From assembly GCA_949297805.1 (NCBI GenBank), contig CASFTG010000001.1, positions 806,001 to 870,000 on the forward strand: DNA of 64,000 nt, written 5' to 3'. The notes below the pieces were generated by a model. The model searched no databases and was not told where the DNA came from. It saw nothing but the letters and a program-made list of their open reading frames with translations. A program made the translations under genes and the position numbers. The DNA is from an uncultured bacterium (GTDB lineage Bacteria > Bacillota_I > Bacilli_A > RFN20 > CAG-826). This document shows positions 17,423-26,293 of this stretch, one piece after another. Position 1 is the first letter of the stretch; every line of letters starts with the position of its first letter.

Positions 17423-18165
17423 GATTTGCAAGCCTCGAAATAGGCGATGGCAATGTTATCCGAACCCCCGGAGGCATTGGCTTCCTCAATTAAAGAAGCG
17501 ACTTTCTCATCCGGCCGCTCGTCGCCGGAAAGGATCGCCCGGATCTCCGATTCGGGGAGGTTGTTGTATAGGCCATCGGAGCAGACTAAAACCGCTTCCC
17601 CAGCATAAGGTTTAACCTCGATCTCGGCCGAGGAAGAGGGATAGATCCCCAAAGCGTTCAGCAAGACGTGCCGGTCTTCCCGCTTGCTCGTCTCCTCAAA
17701 GCTGATCTTGCCGGTCCGATAAAGGTAATCGACGTAGGTTTGATCATTGGAAAGCCGAACTAAATCGTGGCCTTTAAGCCAATATGCCCTTGAGTCCCCG
17801 ACATTGGCGATGAAAAGCTTCTCACCGCTAATTAAGGCGAGGCAGCAGGTGGTGCCCATATCGTGATAACGCTGGTCGCGATTGGCTTCGCTATAAATGA
17901 GTTTATTAGCCCCTTTGATGATCCGGGAAAGCCACATCTTCAATAGAAACGAAGGGAGTTTGGGCTTTTTGGTGAAGGCCTCGACTAAATAATCGCGGGC
18001 GAGTTTGGAGGCGCAGTCGCCTTTGTTTTGCCCGCCCATCCCGTCGCAAACAAGAAGGAATATCTCCCCTTGGCTATTGGTTAGACTGGCGGCTTGATCC
18101 TCATTGGCGATCCTTACCCGCCCGACGTCAGTTTTCGATTCGAAGGCCCCTTTGTACTGTTTCAT
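17419..18165 (-). CDS. prpC: PP2C-family protein phosphatase
   Basis: Metal-dependent Ser/Thr phosphatase expected to reverse PrkC phosphorylation. The 248 residues carry the PP2C motifs: VCDGMGGQNKGD (metal-binding Asp and Gly, near 38-49), NVGDSRAYWL, CSDGLYNNL, and GGSDNIAIAYF at the C-terminus. It sits between rlmN and prkC with ATGA overlaps on both sides, the standard stp/prpC-prkC arrangement of Bacilli. Confidence 0.95.
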   Translation of the reverse strand: MKQYKGAFESKTDVGRVRIANEDQAASLTNSQGEIFLLVCDGMGGQNKGDCASKLARDYLVEAFTKKPKLPSFLLKMWLSRIIKGANKLIYSEANRDQRYHDMGTTCCLALISGEKLFIANVGDSRAYWLKGHDLVRLSNDQTYVDYLYRTGKISFEETSKREDRHVLLNALGIYPSSSAEIEVKPYAGEAVLVCSDGLYNNLPESEIRAILSGDERPDEKVASLIEEANASGGSDNIAIAYFEACKS

Positions 18166-19205
18166 TGCTTTCTCTCGTATTTTACCCGGAGCTGCCCGCA
18201 GGCGGCATCGATGTCGCCCCCGAACTCCTTTCTAACCGTGGCGTTGATCCCTTTCTTAAGCAAAGCATTGTGGAAAGCGGCAACGCTCGTTTTGGAGGAC
18301 CGTTTCCATTTCATCTCCTTCACTTCGTTATAAGGAATGAGGTTGACGTAGGCGAATAAATCGTTGTCGCGGATAAGATGGGCCAATTCGTCGGCGCACT
18401 CCAAGGAATCGTTGACCCCGGCTAAAAGAATGTATTCGAAAGTGACCCTCCGCCCCGAGGAAGATAGGTAATCCTTGATGGCGGATACCAGCTCATCCAT
18501 CGGGTATTTTAAGGAGACCGGCATGATCTTGTTCCTTATTTTATCGTTCGGCGCATGGAGGGAGAGGGCTAAATTAGTCTGGAGGCCTTCTTTCCCATAC
18601 CGCCTGATCCCCTCGGGCAAGCCGCAGGTCGAGACTGTGATATGGCGAGCCCCGATGGCAAGCCCAGCTTGGCAATTGGCGATCCGGATGAACTCCATGA
18701 CGTTATCGTAATTATCAAACGGCTCCCCGGTCCCCATGACGTTAATATGGGTGACCCGGAGGCCATATTCGGAAAGGACCTGGTTCATGACGAGCAGTTG
18801 CCCCACCATTTCGGCGCTGGTTAAGCCTCGTTCTTTCTTGAGCAACCCGGAGGCGCAGAAAGCGCACCCCATCGAGCAGCCGACTTCGCTGCTCACGCAG
18901 ATGGGGCAGCCATAATCATAAGGCATCATGACTTCCTCGACTTTGGCTCCGTCTTCTAATTGGAGTAAGAGTTTGACCGTCCCGTCACTCGCCACCTGCT
19001 TAGTGATGATAGAGGGAAGAGTAAGGCAAAAGTCTCGCTTCAGCTCCTCGCGGAAAGAAAGCGAGACATCGGTCATCTTGTCGAAATCGAGGACCCCTTT
19101 GCCGTATATCCAGCCGAAAACCTGCTTGGCCCGGAATTTGCTTTGGCCCCGGGCGAGGAAGCAGTCGGTCATCCTTTCAAGGGAATAGCCGAGGAGGTTT
19201 TCCAT
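18162..19205 (-). CDS. rlmN: 23S rRNA/tRNA adenine-C2 methyltransferase
   Basis: Radical-SAM enzyme that methylates C2 of A2503 in 23S rRNA and of A37 in some tRNAs. The 347 residues contain the CxxxCxxC cluster motif (CSMGCAFC), the GTGEPFDN segment, and the C-terminal catalytic Cys in DAACGQL. The start is well fixed by AGGAGG 5 nt before the ATG. It is downstream of the RsmB-like gene with a 9-nt gap and overlaps prpC. Confidence 0.96.
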   Translation of the reverse strand: MENLLGYSLERMTDCFLARGQSKFRAKQVFGWIYGKGVLDFDKMTDVSLSFREELKRDFCLTLPSIITKQVASDGTVKLLLQLEDGAKVEEVMMPYDYGCPICVSSEVGCSMGCAFCASGLLKKERGLTSAEMVGQLLVMNQVLSEYGLRVTHINVMGTGEPFDNYDNVMEFIRIANCQAGLAIGARHITVSTCGLPEGIRRYGKEGLQTNLALSLHAPNDKIRNKIMPVSLKYPMDELVSAIKDYLSSSGRRVTFEYILLAGVNDSLECADELAHLIRDNDLFAYVNLIPYNEVKEMKWKRSSKTSVAAFHNALLKKGINATVRKEFGGDIDAACGQLRVKYERKQ

Positions 19206-19214
19206 TTTTTCCTC

Positions 19215-20540
19215 CTACTTGGCGGATGCGCAGTGGACGGGCTCAGTGGTTAAGGCGTTCATCTCGCCGAAAGGAACGGCGATCGAGGCGACTTTGGGCC
19301 CGAGCGAGAGTTTAGCGTAATAGGCGGCGCAGCCATATTCGTCATAGGGGAAGTGCTGCTTCTCCTCGACGAGGGTGAATTCTGGATGCTTAGAGAGGAA
19401 TTCGGCGACGGTGTTATGGCCTTCTTTCTTCGAAATGGTGAGGACGCAATAGATGAGGGTCCCGCCCTCTTCGACGTAGGCGGCGCAGCCTTCTAAGGCT
19501 TTGGCTTGATTGGCGATAACCTCGTCCATCTTGTCTTTATCGTAATGGAGGAAGAAATCCGGGGTGGTCGGGACGGCATCGAAATCGGTCGATTCCGGCA
19601 GGCAACACACCAGTTCGGCCTTCGAGGAGATATAAGCTTCCATCGAAGTCGGATCGGCGACCGAGAAGAGGTTGATATTGCGAAGCCCTAATTGCTTGAT
19701 AAGCCGCTTGGCTTCCAATAGATCATCTTCATTCGGGGTGGCGATGTTAACCGGGACCTCGTTTAGGTAAGAGGAAATGACCTCCTTATCGGCCCCGCCA
19801 TTGGACTTCCCGCAATATAGGACGACCGAGGCCGGGGCGACGACTTTGTTGTCATCTAATAGTTTCTTGACGATCGGCCGGATCTCGAAGGCGTGGCGGT
19901 CTTTGATTTGCTCATAGGTCCTTAGAGCCGCTTTGCCCGAATAGGCATAGACATCAGGAACCGAAGTGGCGGCGAAATCGGGATTGTTCCGAAGTTCGTC
20001 GGCCTCCGGGACCGAGCGGAGCCGCACATAAGGCTGATAGGGCCGGGCGAACCGCTTGATGGTCTTGTACGTATTCGAATACCCGAAATGGTGCATGATC
20101 TTCAAAGCCCAAATGGGAACGTTATAACGGAGGGAAAGATATTCAAGCGAGGAATGGTCGATGCCTTCCGGGATATAGGACTCGGCATGGCCGGCTTTTT
20201 CCAATAAAGGGAGGCAGAGGGCGTATTTCTCTTCCCCGATGGCTTCCTTGAACTCGGCGTCGATTTCTTCTTGCGGGAAATGACGGAAATAAAAATCATT
20301 GGCCAAAACCAAAGATAGGAGTTCCTTGTCGGCGTCCTCTAATCCTTCGATCGAGCCGAAGAGCTTGGTGAACAAGATGTCATGACGGAGTTCGCAGCCA
20401 ACGAGCCCGGCCACTTCCTTCCGGAGGGGACGGAGTTCGACGTTTTTCTGGAACATCGCCTTCAAAGCCTCACCAAAATAGAGGCGGTCGGCTTTGACGC
20501 TGTGCAGGATCTGCAGAGCCAATTCAAATTCTTTACGCAT
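19215..20540 (-). CDS. RsmB-like protein with lost catalytic motifs (probable pseudoenzyme)
   Basis: A 441-residue protein in the place where rsmB (16S rRNA m5C967 methyltransferase) normally stands, before rlmN. The N-terminal NusB-like helical part (residues 1-125) and the linking segment LEYLSLRYNVPIWALKIMHH (132-151) resemble RsmB, as does the end (EEGGTLIYCVLTISKKEGHN at 358-376, then FLSKHPEF). The SAM-loop motif (CAAPGGKT type) reads YCGKSNGG at 242-249, the DAPCSG catalytic Cys motif is replaced by LVCCLPEST around 310-318, and the second catalytic TC motif reads YCVLT. It is an intact frame, so it is under selection but probably not a working m5C methyltransferase. It could have become an RNA-binding or assembly factor. 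GGAGG lies 10 nt before the ATG. Confidence 0.7.
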   Translation of the reverse strand: MRKEFELALQILHSVKADRLYFGEALKAMFQKNVELRPLRKEVAGLVGCELRHDILFTKLFGSIEGLEDADKELLSLVLANDFYFRHFPQEEIDAEFKEAIGEEKYALCLPLLEKAGHAESYIPEGIDHSSLEYLSLRYNVPIWALKIMHHFGYSNTYKTIKRFARPYQPYVRLRSVPEADELRNNPDFAATSVPDVYAYSGKAALRTYEQIKDRHAFEIRPIVKKLLDDNKVVAPASVVLYCGKSNGGADKEVISSYLNEVPVNIATPNEDDLLEAKRLIKQLGLRNINLFSVADPTSMEAYISSKAELVCCLPESTDFDAVPTTPDFFLHYDKDKMDEVIANQAKALEGCAAYVEEGGTLIYCVLTISKKEGHNTVAEFLSKHPEFTLVEEKQHFPYDEYGCAAYYAKLSLGPKVASIAVPFGEMNALTTEPVHCASAK

Positions 20541-20554
20541 GGGGTGGAATCCTC

Positions 20555-21097
20555 CTATTTGCCTTTCTTGGCCAATTCCTCTTCGAAGCCGGCGAAGGCG
20601 TTGCCGAGGAATATCTGGTTGGGGTCATTGGGGTCGAGGTCGGCCCGATCGGCCGGGTTGGGGGCGTCGTGGTCATGGCCGCAACCGCAATCGTCCTCCT
20701 CTTCCTCCTCTTCGCCATAGGAGAAGGAGACATCGGCCTCCTTGATGTTGTCCTCGGCGAGGTAACGGGGATATTGGTCGTTGAGCTTCTCATAACGGGA
20801 GCTGGAATCGAAGTATTCGAATTCCAATTCGACGTTGATCGAGAAAAGCGACAACGTATCAAGCAGATAATGGGCGGCTTCGTGTTCCCGCTGTTTGAAC
20901 TCCTTGGGGGCCCGGACGATGACGAGGGTATTCCAGCTCGTCTGCTCGGCCCCGGCGTGGAAAATCATCGAATTGGGGGCGAAGAAATTAATCGCCGATT
21001 CGGGGACGGCGTAAATATCGGCTAACTTGGCCGTATGGTCTTTGGAGTAATGGCCGACCACGAATTGGTCAAGGCCGAGGATGGAGATAGTGATCAT
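20555..21097 (-). CDS. Unknown acidic protein with a C-terminal Cys/His cluster
   Basis: A 180-residue protein I do not recognise. The first 110 residues look like a folded alpha/beta domain. An acidic run at 129-136 (seven Glu/Asp residues) leads into CGCGHDHD at 137-144, a potential metal-binding cluster (C137, C139, H141, H143), and then a charged tail ending FEEELAKKGK. It lies between priA and the RsmB-like gene, where def and fmt are found in Bacillus, and its stop codon is 14 nt from the next start. A TATACT -10-like box at 21118-21123 and GGAAG before the ATG suggest its own start of transcription. Confidence 0.6.
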   Translation of the reverse strand: MITISILGLDQFVVGHYSKDHTAKLADIYAVPESAINFFAPNSMIFHAGAEQTSWNTLVIVRAPKEFKQREHEAAHYLLDTLSLFSINVELEFEYFDSSSRYEKLNDQYPRYLAEDNIKEADVSFSYGEEEEEEDDCGCGHDHDAPNPADRADLDPNDPNQIFLGNAFAGFEEELAKKGK

Positions 21098-21146
21098 ATA
21101 TAGCTTCCGGAAAAGAAGTATAAACCATAAATGGTTTTACTTACAA

Positions 21147-23348
21147 TCAATAATCAAGCGGGTCGACGTCGATATAGAGGCGGACCCCGCCTTTGCCCGA
21201 GAGGGTTTCAATCAATTTCTTCAAATAAGGTTTGATCTCCTTCCCGTCCTTGAACTTGACTAAGAGTTCCCGCCGATAAAGGCCGCCTTCAAGTTCGAAA
21301 TAAGGGATTAAGGGGCCGAGGACATCAACCCCAGGGAAGGCTTTGTTCATAATGGTGGCTTTAATGGCCCCGGCCGCCTCGATGGCCTTTTCTTGTTTGG
21401 CTGAGCCAATAATCAAATTCGCCAAATGGCAATAAGGCGGGTAATGGCCGGCTTTCCGATTTTGCATCTCGACTAGAAAGAAAGCGTCGTAATCCTGCTT
21501 CGCCCCTAAGGTAATGGCCGGATTAGTCGGATTGAAAGTCTGGATGATGGCCTCGCCGCTCGTCTGGCCGCGTCCCGCCCGCCCTACCGCCTGGGCAATT
21601 AGGGAGAAAGAGGATTCGCTGGCCCGAAAAGAGGGGATCGATAAGCCGACGTCAGCGAGCAGCACCCCAACCAAGGTACATAACGGGAAATCATGCCCTT
21701 TCGCGATCATCTGGGTTCCAACCAAGATATCGTATTCCCCGCCTTTCATCTTAAAGGTGATGTCCTCGGCCTCGTCTTTGATCCGCGAGACGTCGCTATC
21801 TAACCTAGCGATCCGAGCCGACGGGAATAATTCGGCGAGGTATTTGCAGACTCTTTCCGTCCCATAGCCGGCTCTTGCGATATTAGGTGAGCCGCATTCG
21901 GGGCAATGTCCGTCAAAGGGGGCGACGTAACCACAGTGATGGCATTTAAGCATCATGTCGGCTTTATGGAGGGTCAGATGGGAACCGCAGCTCGGGCAGA
22001 CGAAAACATAGCCGCAGGAGCCGCAGGTGGAATAAAAGGCATAACCCCTTCGGTTTAAAAGCAATATCGTCTGCTCGCCTTTATTCAACCGGTCCTTGAT
22101 CTTCTCGATGAGTTTTTTGGAAAACATCCGGGCCGAGGGCAAAAGGTTAGCCGGGCGGGATAAATCGATGATCGAGGTCGTGGGCAAGGGCTTGGCGTTG
22201 ACCCGGCTATCGAGCCGGCAGAAGCCATACTTCCCGGCCTCGGCTTTGGCCCGGGTTTCTAAAGTCGGGGTCGCCGAGCCTAAAACCACCTTAGCCCCGC
22301 TTTGCCGGCCCCGGAGGATCGCCACTTCTCGCGCATGGTAATAAGGGGCGCTATCTTGCTTATACGATTCGACATGCTCCTCGTCGAGGATGATGAGCCC
22401 GATGTTGTCTAAAGGGGCGAAGACAGCACTTCTAGCCCCGACGACGACTTTGGCCTCCCCTTTGGCGATCCGGCGGTATTCATCGTATTTCTCGGCTGGG
22501 GTAAGCGAAGAATGAAGGATCGCCACCTCCTTCCCAAAACGGGAGAGGAAATACCGAACCATCGCTGGGGTCAGCGAGATCTCCGGGACCAACATAAGGA
22601 TGGTTTTGCCTTGCTCCAAATAGAATGAGGAGAGATGGAGATAGACCTCGGTCTTCCCTGACCCAGTGACCCCTTGAAGTAAATAGACTTCCTTGTCGCC
22701 AGAAGTGATCTTTTCAAAAACCGCTTGCTGGGCGCTAGTTAAGGGGAAGGGTTCGGTTCGGGGGACCTCGGTTAGCTGCAAACGGTTGATTTCTTCTTTA
22801 AAAACGCGCAAATACCCCTTATCTATGAGGGCTTTTACGATTGACGGGCTCCCGGCTTCCTTCTTTTTGCAGCGTTTTCTCTCTTTCAATAACCGAACCG
22901 ATTCGATTTGTTTCGGGGTCAAACCTTCCTCATCTTCTTTCAGCAATTCGACGTAGGTTTCATAGGCGACCTTTGGCCCCTTAAGCGAGCTTCTTGCCGG
23001 TTTTAAAGAAGAAGGCAGCATCGCCTGCAATAAGGAGACCCGGGGGCAAAGGTAATAGGTGGCCAAAGCATCGGAAAGAGCCAAAAGGTCGGGCTTTAAA
23101 AGACATTCGCTATCTAAGACCGAATCGATCCAGGCGATGGGATAGCCTTTCCTTTCCTCTAATTCAGCCTGACTTAATTTGGTCGGAGTGACCTTGGTCA
23201 CGAAGCCGACTAAAGGCTTAGGGTTATTGCCAAAATGGATCAAGACCCGAAAACCGACCTCGACCTTAACTTCATCATCGCAAAGATAATCAAAGGGCCG
23301 GTCAAGGGAAGACGCGGGGAGTTCAAGCAAAACCTCGAGCAGCTGCAT
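21147..23348 (-). CDS. priA: Primosomal protein N' (replication restart helicase)
   Basis: Reloads the replisome at collapsed forks. The 733 residues show Walker A GVTGSGKTEVYLHL in the middle, the DEEH Walker B box in LIILDEEHVESYK, helicase motif SATPTLET, and the zinc-binding region with four CxxC-type pairs (CGSCGYVFVCPSC ... CHHCGYVAPFDGHCPEC). Length is normal for the family. The start lies 14 nt after the gmk stop with no Shine-Dalgarno sequence; TACAAT 6 nt before the ATG could allow an internal leaderless start. Confidence 0.96.
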   Translation of the reverse strand: MQLLEVLLELPASSLDRPFDYLCDDEVKVEVGFRVLIHFGNNPKPLVGFVTKVTPTKLSQAELEERKGYPIAWIDSVLDSECLLKPDLLALSDALATYYLCPRVSLLQAMLPSSLKPARSSLKGPKVAYETYVELLKEDEEGLTPKQIESVRLLKERKRCKKKEAGSPSIVKALIDKGYLRVFKEEINRLQLTEVPRTEPFPLTSAQQAVFEKITSGDKEVYLLQGVTGSGKTEVYLHLSSFYLEQGKTILMLVPEISLTPAMVRYFLSRFGKEVAILHSSLTPAEKYDEYRRIAKGEAKVVVGARSAVFAPLDNIGLIILDEEHVESYKQDSAPYYHAREVAILRGRQSGAKVVLGSATPTLETRAKAEAGKYGFCRLDSRVNAKPLPTTSIIDLSRPANLLPSARMFSKKLIEKIKDRLNKGEQTILLLNRRGYAFYSTCGSCGYVFVCPSCGSHLTLHKADMMLKCHHCGYVAPFDGHCPECGSPNIARAGYGTERVCKYLAELFPSARIARLDSDVSRIKDEAEDITFKMKGGEYDILVGTQMIAKGHDFPLCTLVGVLLADVGLSIPSFRASESSFSLIAQAVGRAGRGQTSGEAIIQTFNPTNPAITLGAKQDYDAFFLVEMQNRKAGHYPPYCHLANLIIGSAKQEKAIEAAGAIKATIMNKAFPGVDVLGPLIPYFELEGGLYRRELLVKFKDGKEIKPYLKKLIETLSGKGGVRLYIDVDPLDY

Positions 23349-23362
23349 GAGGGTATTGTAAA

Positions 23363-23929
23363 CTACTTAGCGGCGTTTTTGATGATAGAGGCGATCTCGG
23401 CGGCGGCTCTTTCGACTGAATCGTTTAAGACGACGTGGGCATAGAGATGGGACATGGTTAGTTCCGACCGGGCTTTCTCAAGCCTTTCGGCGATCGCTTC
23501 CTCACTTTCGGTCTTTCTCCCTCTGATCCGGTCCTCTAGTTCCTTAATCGAAGGGGGCATGAGGAAAATCGATAAGGCATCGGGGCATTGCTCTAAGACC
23601 TTCATCGTCCCCGAAACCTCGATCTCGAGCAGGACGTTCTTGCCCTCTTCCCGCATCTTCTCGACTTTATCCTTCGGGGTCCCATAGCAATTGCCGACGA
23701 ATTCGGCGTGCTCTAAAAGGTTTCCTTCCTCAAGGTTCTTCTCAAATTCCTCGCGGGAGACGAAATAATACTCTCTCCCATTGACCTCGCCGGGCCGGAT
23801 GGGGCGGGTGGTCATGGAGACCGAATAAAAAAGGTTCAGACTCGGGTCCTTCATCAGTTCCTTCCGAACCGTCCCTTTCCCGACCCCGGAGGGACCGGAG
23901 AGAATGATTAGCAACCCTTTACGTACCAT
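23363..23929 (-). CDS. gmk: Guanylate kinase
   Basis: Phosphorylates GMP to GDP. The 188 residues begin with the P-loop GPSGVGKGT and contain the GMP-binding TTRPIRPGEVNGREYYFV segment and EIEVSG; the ending is normal. It heads the run gmk-priA-...-rpe, as in many Bacillota, but rpoZ, coaBC and def/fmt are missing from the usual order. No Shine-Dalgarno sequence precedes the ATG; the upstream 20 nt are AT-rich with possible -10 boxes. Confidence 0.96.
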   Translation of the reverse strand: MVRKGLLIILSGPSGVGKGTVRKELMKDPSLNLFYSVSMTTRPIRPGEVNGREYYFVSREEFEKNLEEGNLLEHAEFVGNCYGTPKDKVEKMREEGKNVLLEIEVSGTMKVLEQCPDALSIFLMPPSIKELEDRIRGRKTESEEAIAERLEKARSELTMSHLYAHVVLNDSVERAAAEIASIIKNAAK

Positions 23930-23993
23930 AATATAAGGGGAATATTAATACGGCTTAAAAGCGATAATCAAGGTTTTATCCCTAAAAATGGGT

Positions 23994-24017
23994 AAAAAGG
24001 GCAGGTTGCCCTGCCCT
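23994..24017 (-). terminator. Terminator of the OB-fold lipoprotein gene
   Basis: AGGGCAGG (23998-24005), 4-nt loop, CCTGCCCT (24010-24017), followed on the minus strand by TTTTT (23994-23998). Confidence 0.9.
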
Positions 24018-24038
24018 AGATTCGATTAGTTAGAAGAA

Positions 24039-26171
24039 TTACTTCGAAGGGAAGTTGTTGCGGTTGATGACGGTGGTCCCGTCAGCGGTCGTTAAGGAGA
24101 AGAGGCAGCCTTTGAGCCCGCTGTTATTCCAGTTGCAGGGGGCAAAGACGATGTCGACCGTCTGATCGAGATAATCCTCGAGCCAACTATATCCTCCGCC
24201 TCCAGAATAGAGTTGGGTACTGGACTCTCCTTGATTAATATAGAAGTTCGAATAATAAGCGGTTACCACTCCGGTTATGGTGACATCCTCAAGCACATAG
24301 GCTTTGGCCGTTTCGGCTAAAGCGTCGCTGGAAGCGAGGATTTCGGCTAAGGTTTTGCCGGTGATGAAGGAGGAGGAAGGATAAGTGCCGTCGCCATATT
24401 CCGAAACGGTAATTTCGGCATCATAAAGCTTAATTTGGGTATTCGTGCCGTTTTTGCCGTTGAAGCCACGGGTCGCTTTGACGATGACGGTATCGCCGAT
24501 GTCAAAGGTGCCGTCGAAAACATCGTGGCCACCGAGGACCTCCGTCGCGATAACCCCGGTTTCGTCGATCAAATAGAACCCGTTCTTATTGACTAAGCCC
24601 GGGCCGACCACGCCTTTGACGGTGAGTTCATCGCCATCTTTGGCCTCGATGGCCTGCTTGACGGTGATGGTCTCAACCGCCGCCGCTTCCCGAGCATCGA
24701 CGGTTACGGTCGCCGAGTAATCAGTTTGCCCAGCGAGGGAGCCGGTGATGGTGACGGTAACCGATTTGTTCTTGCTCGGATCGACATGGAAGACGGTTTT
24801 GCCCTCCTCGTCGGCAAACCAAACGGCCGAAGTGTCATCGGAAGCATAGGCGAGGGTCGCATTGTTGATGCCTAAGATCTCAGAACTGACCGAAGTCACC
24901 AATTCTTTGGCCGGATCGTCCCCATAGGTCCCGGTGAATTGGGGAATTCCATAATACTCAACGGCGAATTTCGGGGCGTCGGCCAAGTCGAAGGCGAACG
25001 GCTCATCGCTCACCTTGACCGGCAGCAAGCGCCAGACTCCGCCAGTCGAGCTCATCTTGGCGTTCAGGGCAACAAAGTAGAGATTGACGATCTTCCCATC
25101 ATATTCGTCAAGCCAAGCGAAGTCTTTGCCGTTGGCTTGGGTGTAGGTGTAGGAGCCAGTATTCTGATCAAGATCGAGAAGGTAATAATTGGTATAGCCG
25201 GTGCCTTCCCGTTTATCGATGTAGGTCGGCGCTTTGTAAAGAATCGAGGTGATATCATCGCTTAAATCCGAGGTGACAACATCCCGGACGGTGGTTTCGA
25301 CCGCAACGGAATCATAATCGAAGCCGCTTCCCGCCTTATGATCGACCAAAACGCAATCGGTGATCTGATGGCATCCAAGATAGCCGAATTTGTCGGCGCT
25401 GGTTTGCTCATCCTCGAGGATCCAGTGGTCTTTCTTCCCGACCAAAGTGACTTCCTCTCCCTCTTCGACTTGGGCCGAGAGGCGGGAATCATAGATATAG
25501 ATCGAAGCCGTCTTATCGGCCAACATAAAGCCGATTTCCGACAGGTTGATGTTATAGGTGAAGCGGAGAACCGTCCCTTTGACCTTGACATATTCCCCGT
25601 CGGCGACTTTCCGCGCCTCGGCGAGGCTGGTCAATTGGTAATCGTCGGGGTTGATTTCCTCCTCGCTTGATTGGGAGACGAAATCGAGAAGATAGCCCGG
25701 ATCGAATTCATAGGTGCCCTTATAGTTCTTGACCTGGCCCTTGAACAGAACCAAATCGCCTTCTTCAGGGGCTTCAGGCAATTTGTCGAAGTAAGTGTCG
25801 TCTTCCCCGTGCACCCCATAGCATTCGAAGGTCCCGGTATCGTCGCTGATGACCATTTGGCCATAGGTCGGATTGGTGATCTCTTTGACCGTGGCCGCAA
25901 CGTAATAGGTCTCGGCCGATTTTTCGCCATCGGCGACGGTCGCCCCGACGGCGTTAAGCTCAGCGCAGGTCGAAAGCTCGTATTTTTTCCATTCGGCGGG
26001 GATGCCGTCGTCTTCCTCGCTGCTGGTTGGGGACGAGGAAGTTGGGGTTGAGGTTTCCGATGGGGTCTCGGATTCAGACGGGCTAGCCGACTGACTTGAG
26101 GTGGTGGTAGGACCGCAGCCGGCTAGTAGCAAGGCCGCCGCGAACCCGTAGAAAAGGCTCTTGGTTTTCAT
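24039..26171 (-). CDS. Lipoprotein with repeated OB-fold-like domains
   Basis: A 710-residue predicted surface lipoprotein: signal peptide with lipobox LLAGC (C about residue 19), then a Ser/Thr/Pro-rich linker to about residue 50. At least three segments of about 100 residues have the pattern of extracellular OB folds, each starting with a V-x-V-K/A-x-G/A-T-V strand and a G-F/Q-x-x-x-D-x-T turn (AATVKEITNPTYGQMVISD; VKGTVLRFTYN...GFMLADKTASIYIY; VKGVVGPGLVNKNGFYLID), and a fourth near 640-690. A middle region looks like a bacterial Ig fold. Such OB arrays occur in secreted nucleases and sugar-binding proteins, but no catalytic domain is visible here. GGAGG is 4 nt before the ATG. Confidence 0.75.
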   Translation of the reverse strand: MKTKSLFYGFAAALLLAGCGPTTTSSQSASPSESETPSETSTPTSSSPTSSEEDDGIPAEWKKYELSTCAELNAVGATVADGEKSAETYYVAATVKEITNPTYGQMVISDDTGTFECYGVHGEDDTYFDKLPEAPEEGDLVLFKGQVKNYKGTYEFDPGYLLDFVSQSSEEEINPDDYQLTSLAEARKVADGEYVKVKGTVLRFTYNINLSEIGFMLADKTASIYIYDSRLSAQVEEGEEVTLVGKKDHWILEDEQTSADKFGYLGCHQITDCVLVDHKAGSGFDYDSVAVETTVRDVVTSDLSDDITSILYKAPTYIDKREGTGYTNYYLLDLDQNTGSYTYTQANGKDFAWLDEYDGKIVNLYFVALNAKMSSTGGVWRLLPVKVSDEPFAFDLADAPKFAVEYYGIPQFTGTYGDDPAKELVTSVSSEILGINNATLAYASDDTSAVWFADEEGKTVFHVDPSKNKSVTVTITGSLAGQTDYSATVTVDAREAAAVETITVKQAIEAKDGDELTVKGVVGPGLVNKNGFYLIDETGVIATEVLGGHDVFDGTFDIGDTVIVKATRGFNGKNGTNTQIKLYDAEITVSEYGDGTYPSSSFITGKTLAEILASSDALAETAKAYVLEDVTITGVVTAYYSNFYINQGESSTQLYSGGGGYSWLEDYLDQTVDIVFAPCNWNNSGLKGCLFSLTTADGTTVINRNNFPSK

Positions 26172-26185
26172 AAACCCTCCATAAC

Positions 26186-26203
26186 GGCACCCCTCTTGGT
26201 GCC
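26186..26203. promoter_or_regulatory. Hairpin in the leader of the OB-fold lipoprotein gene
   Basis: GGCACC, 6-nt loop, GGTGCC is a perfect 6-bp dyad about 5 nt upstream of the GGAGG ribosome site. It has no T run, so it is not a terminator; it may stabilise or mask the mRNA start, or bind a regulator. Confidence 0.45.
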
Positions 26204-26293
26204 ATTTATCTTAACCCCCCCCTAACATTCTTTTCAACCCTCAATGCACGAAAAAACGCTTGGCCGAAAAGAGCGCAAAATCCGGATATCATG

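Noticed and set aside
21098-21146. AAACCAT/ATGGTTT dyad after priA as terminator
   Set aside because: The stem is AT-rich and not followed by a T run; it overlaps the likely promoter of the next gene, so no call is made.
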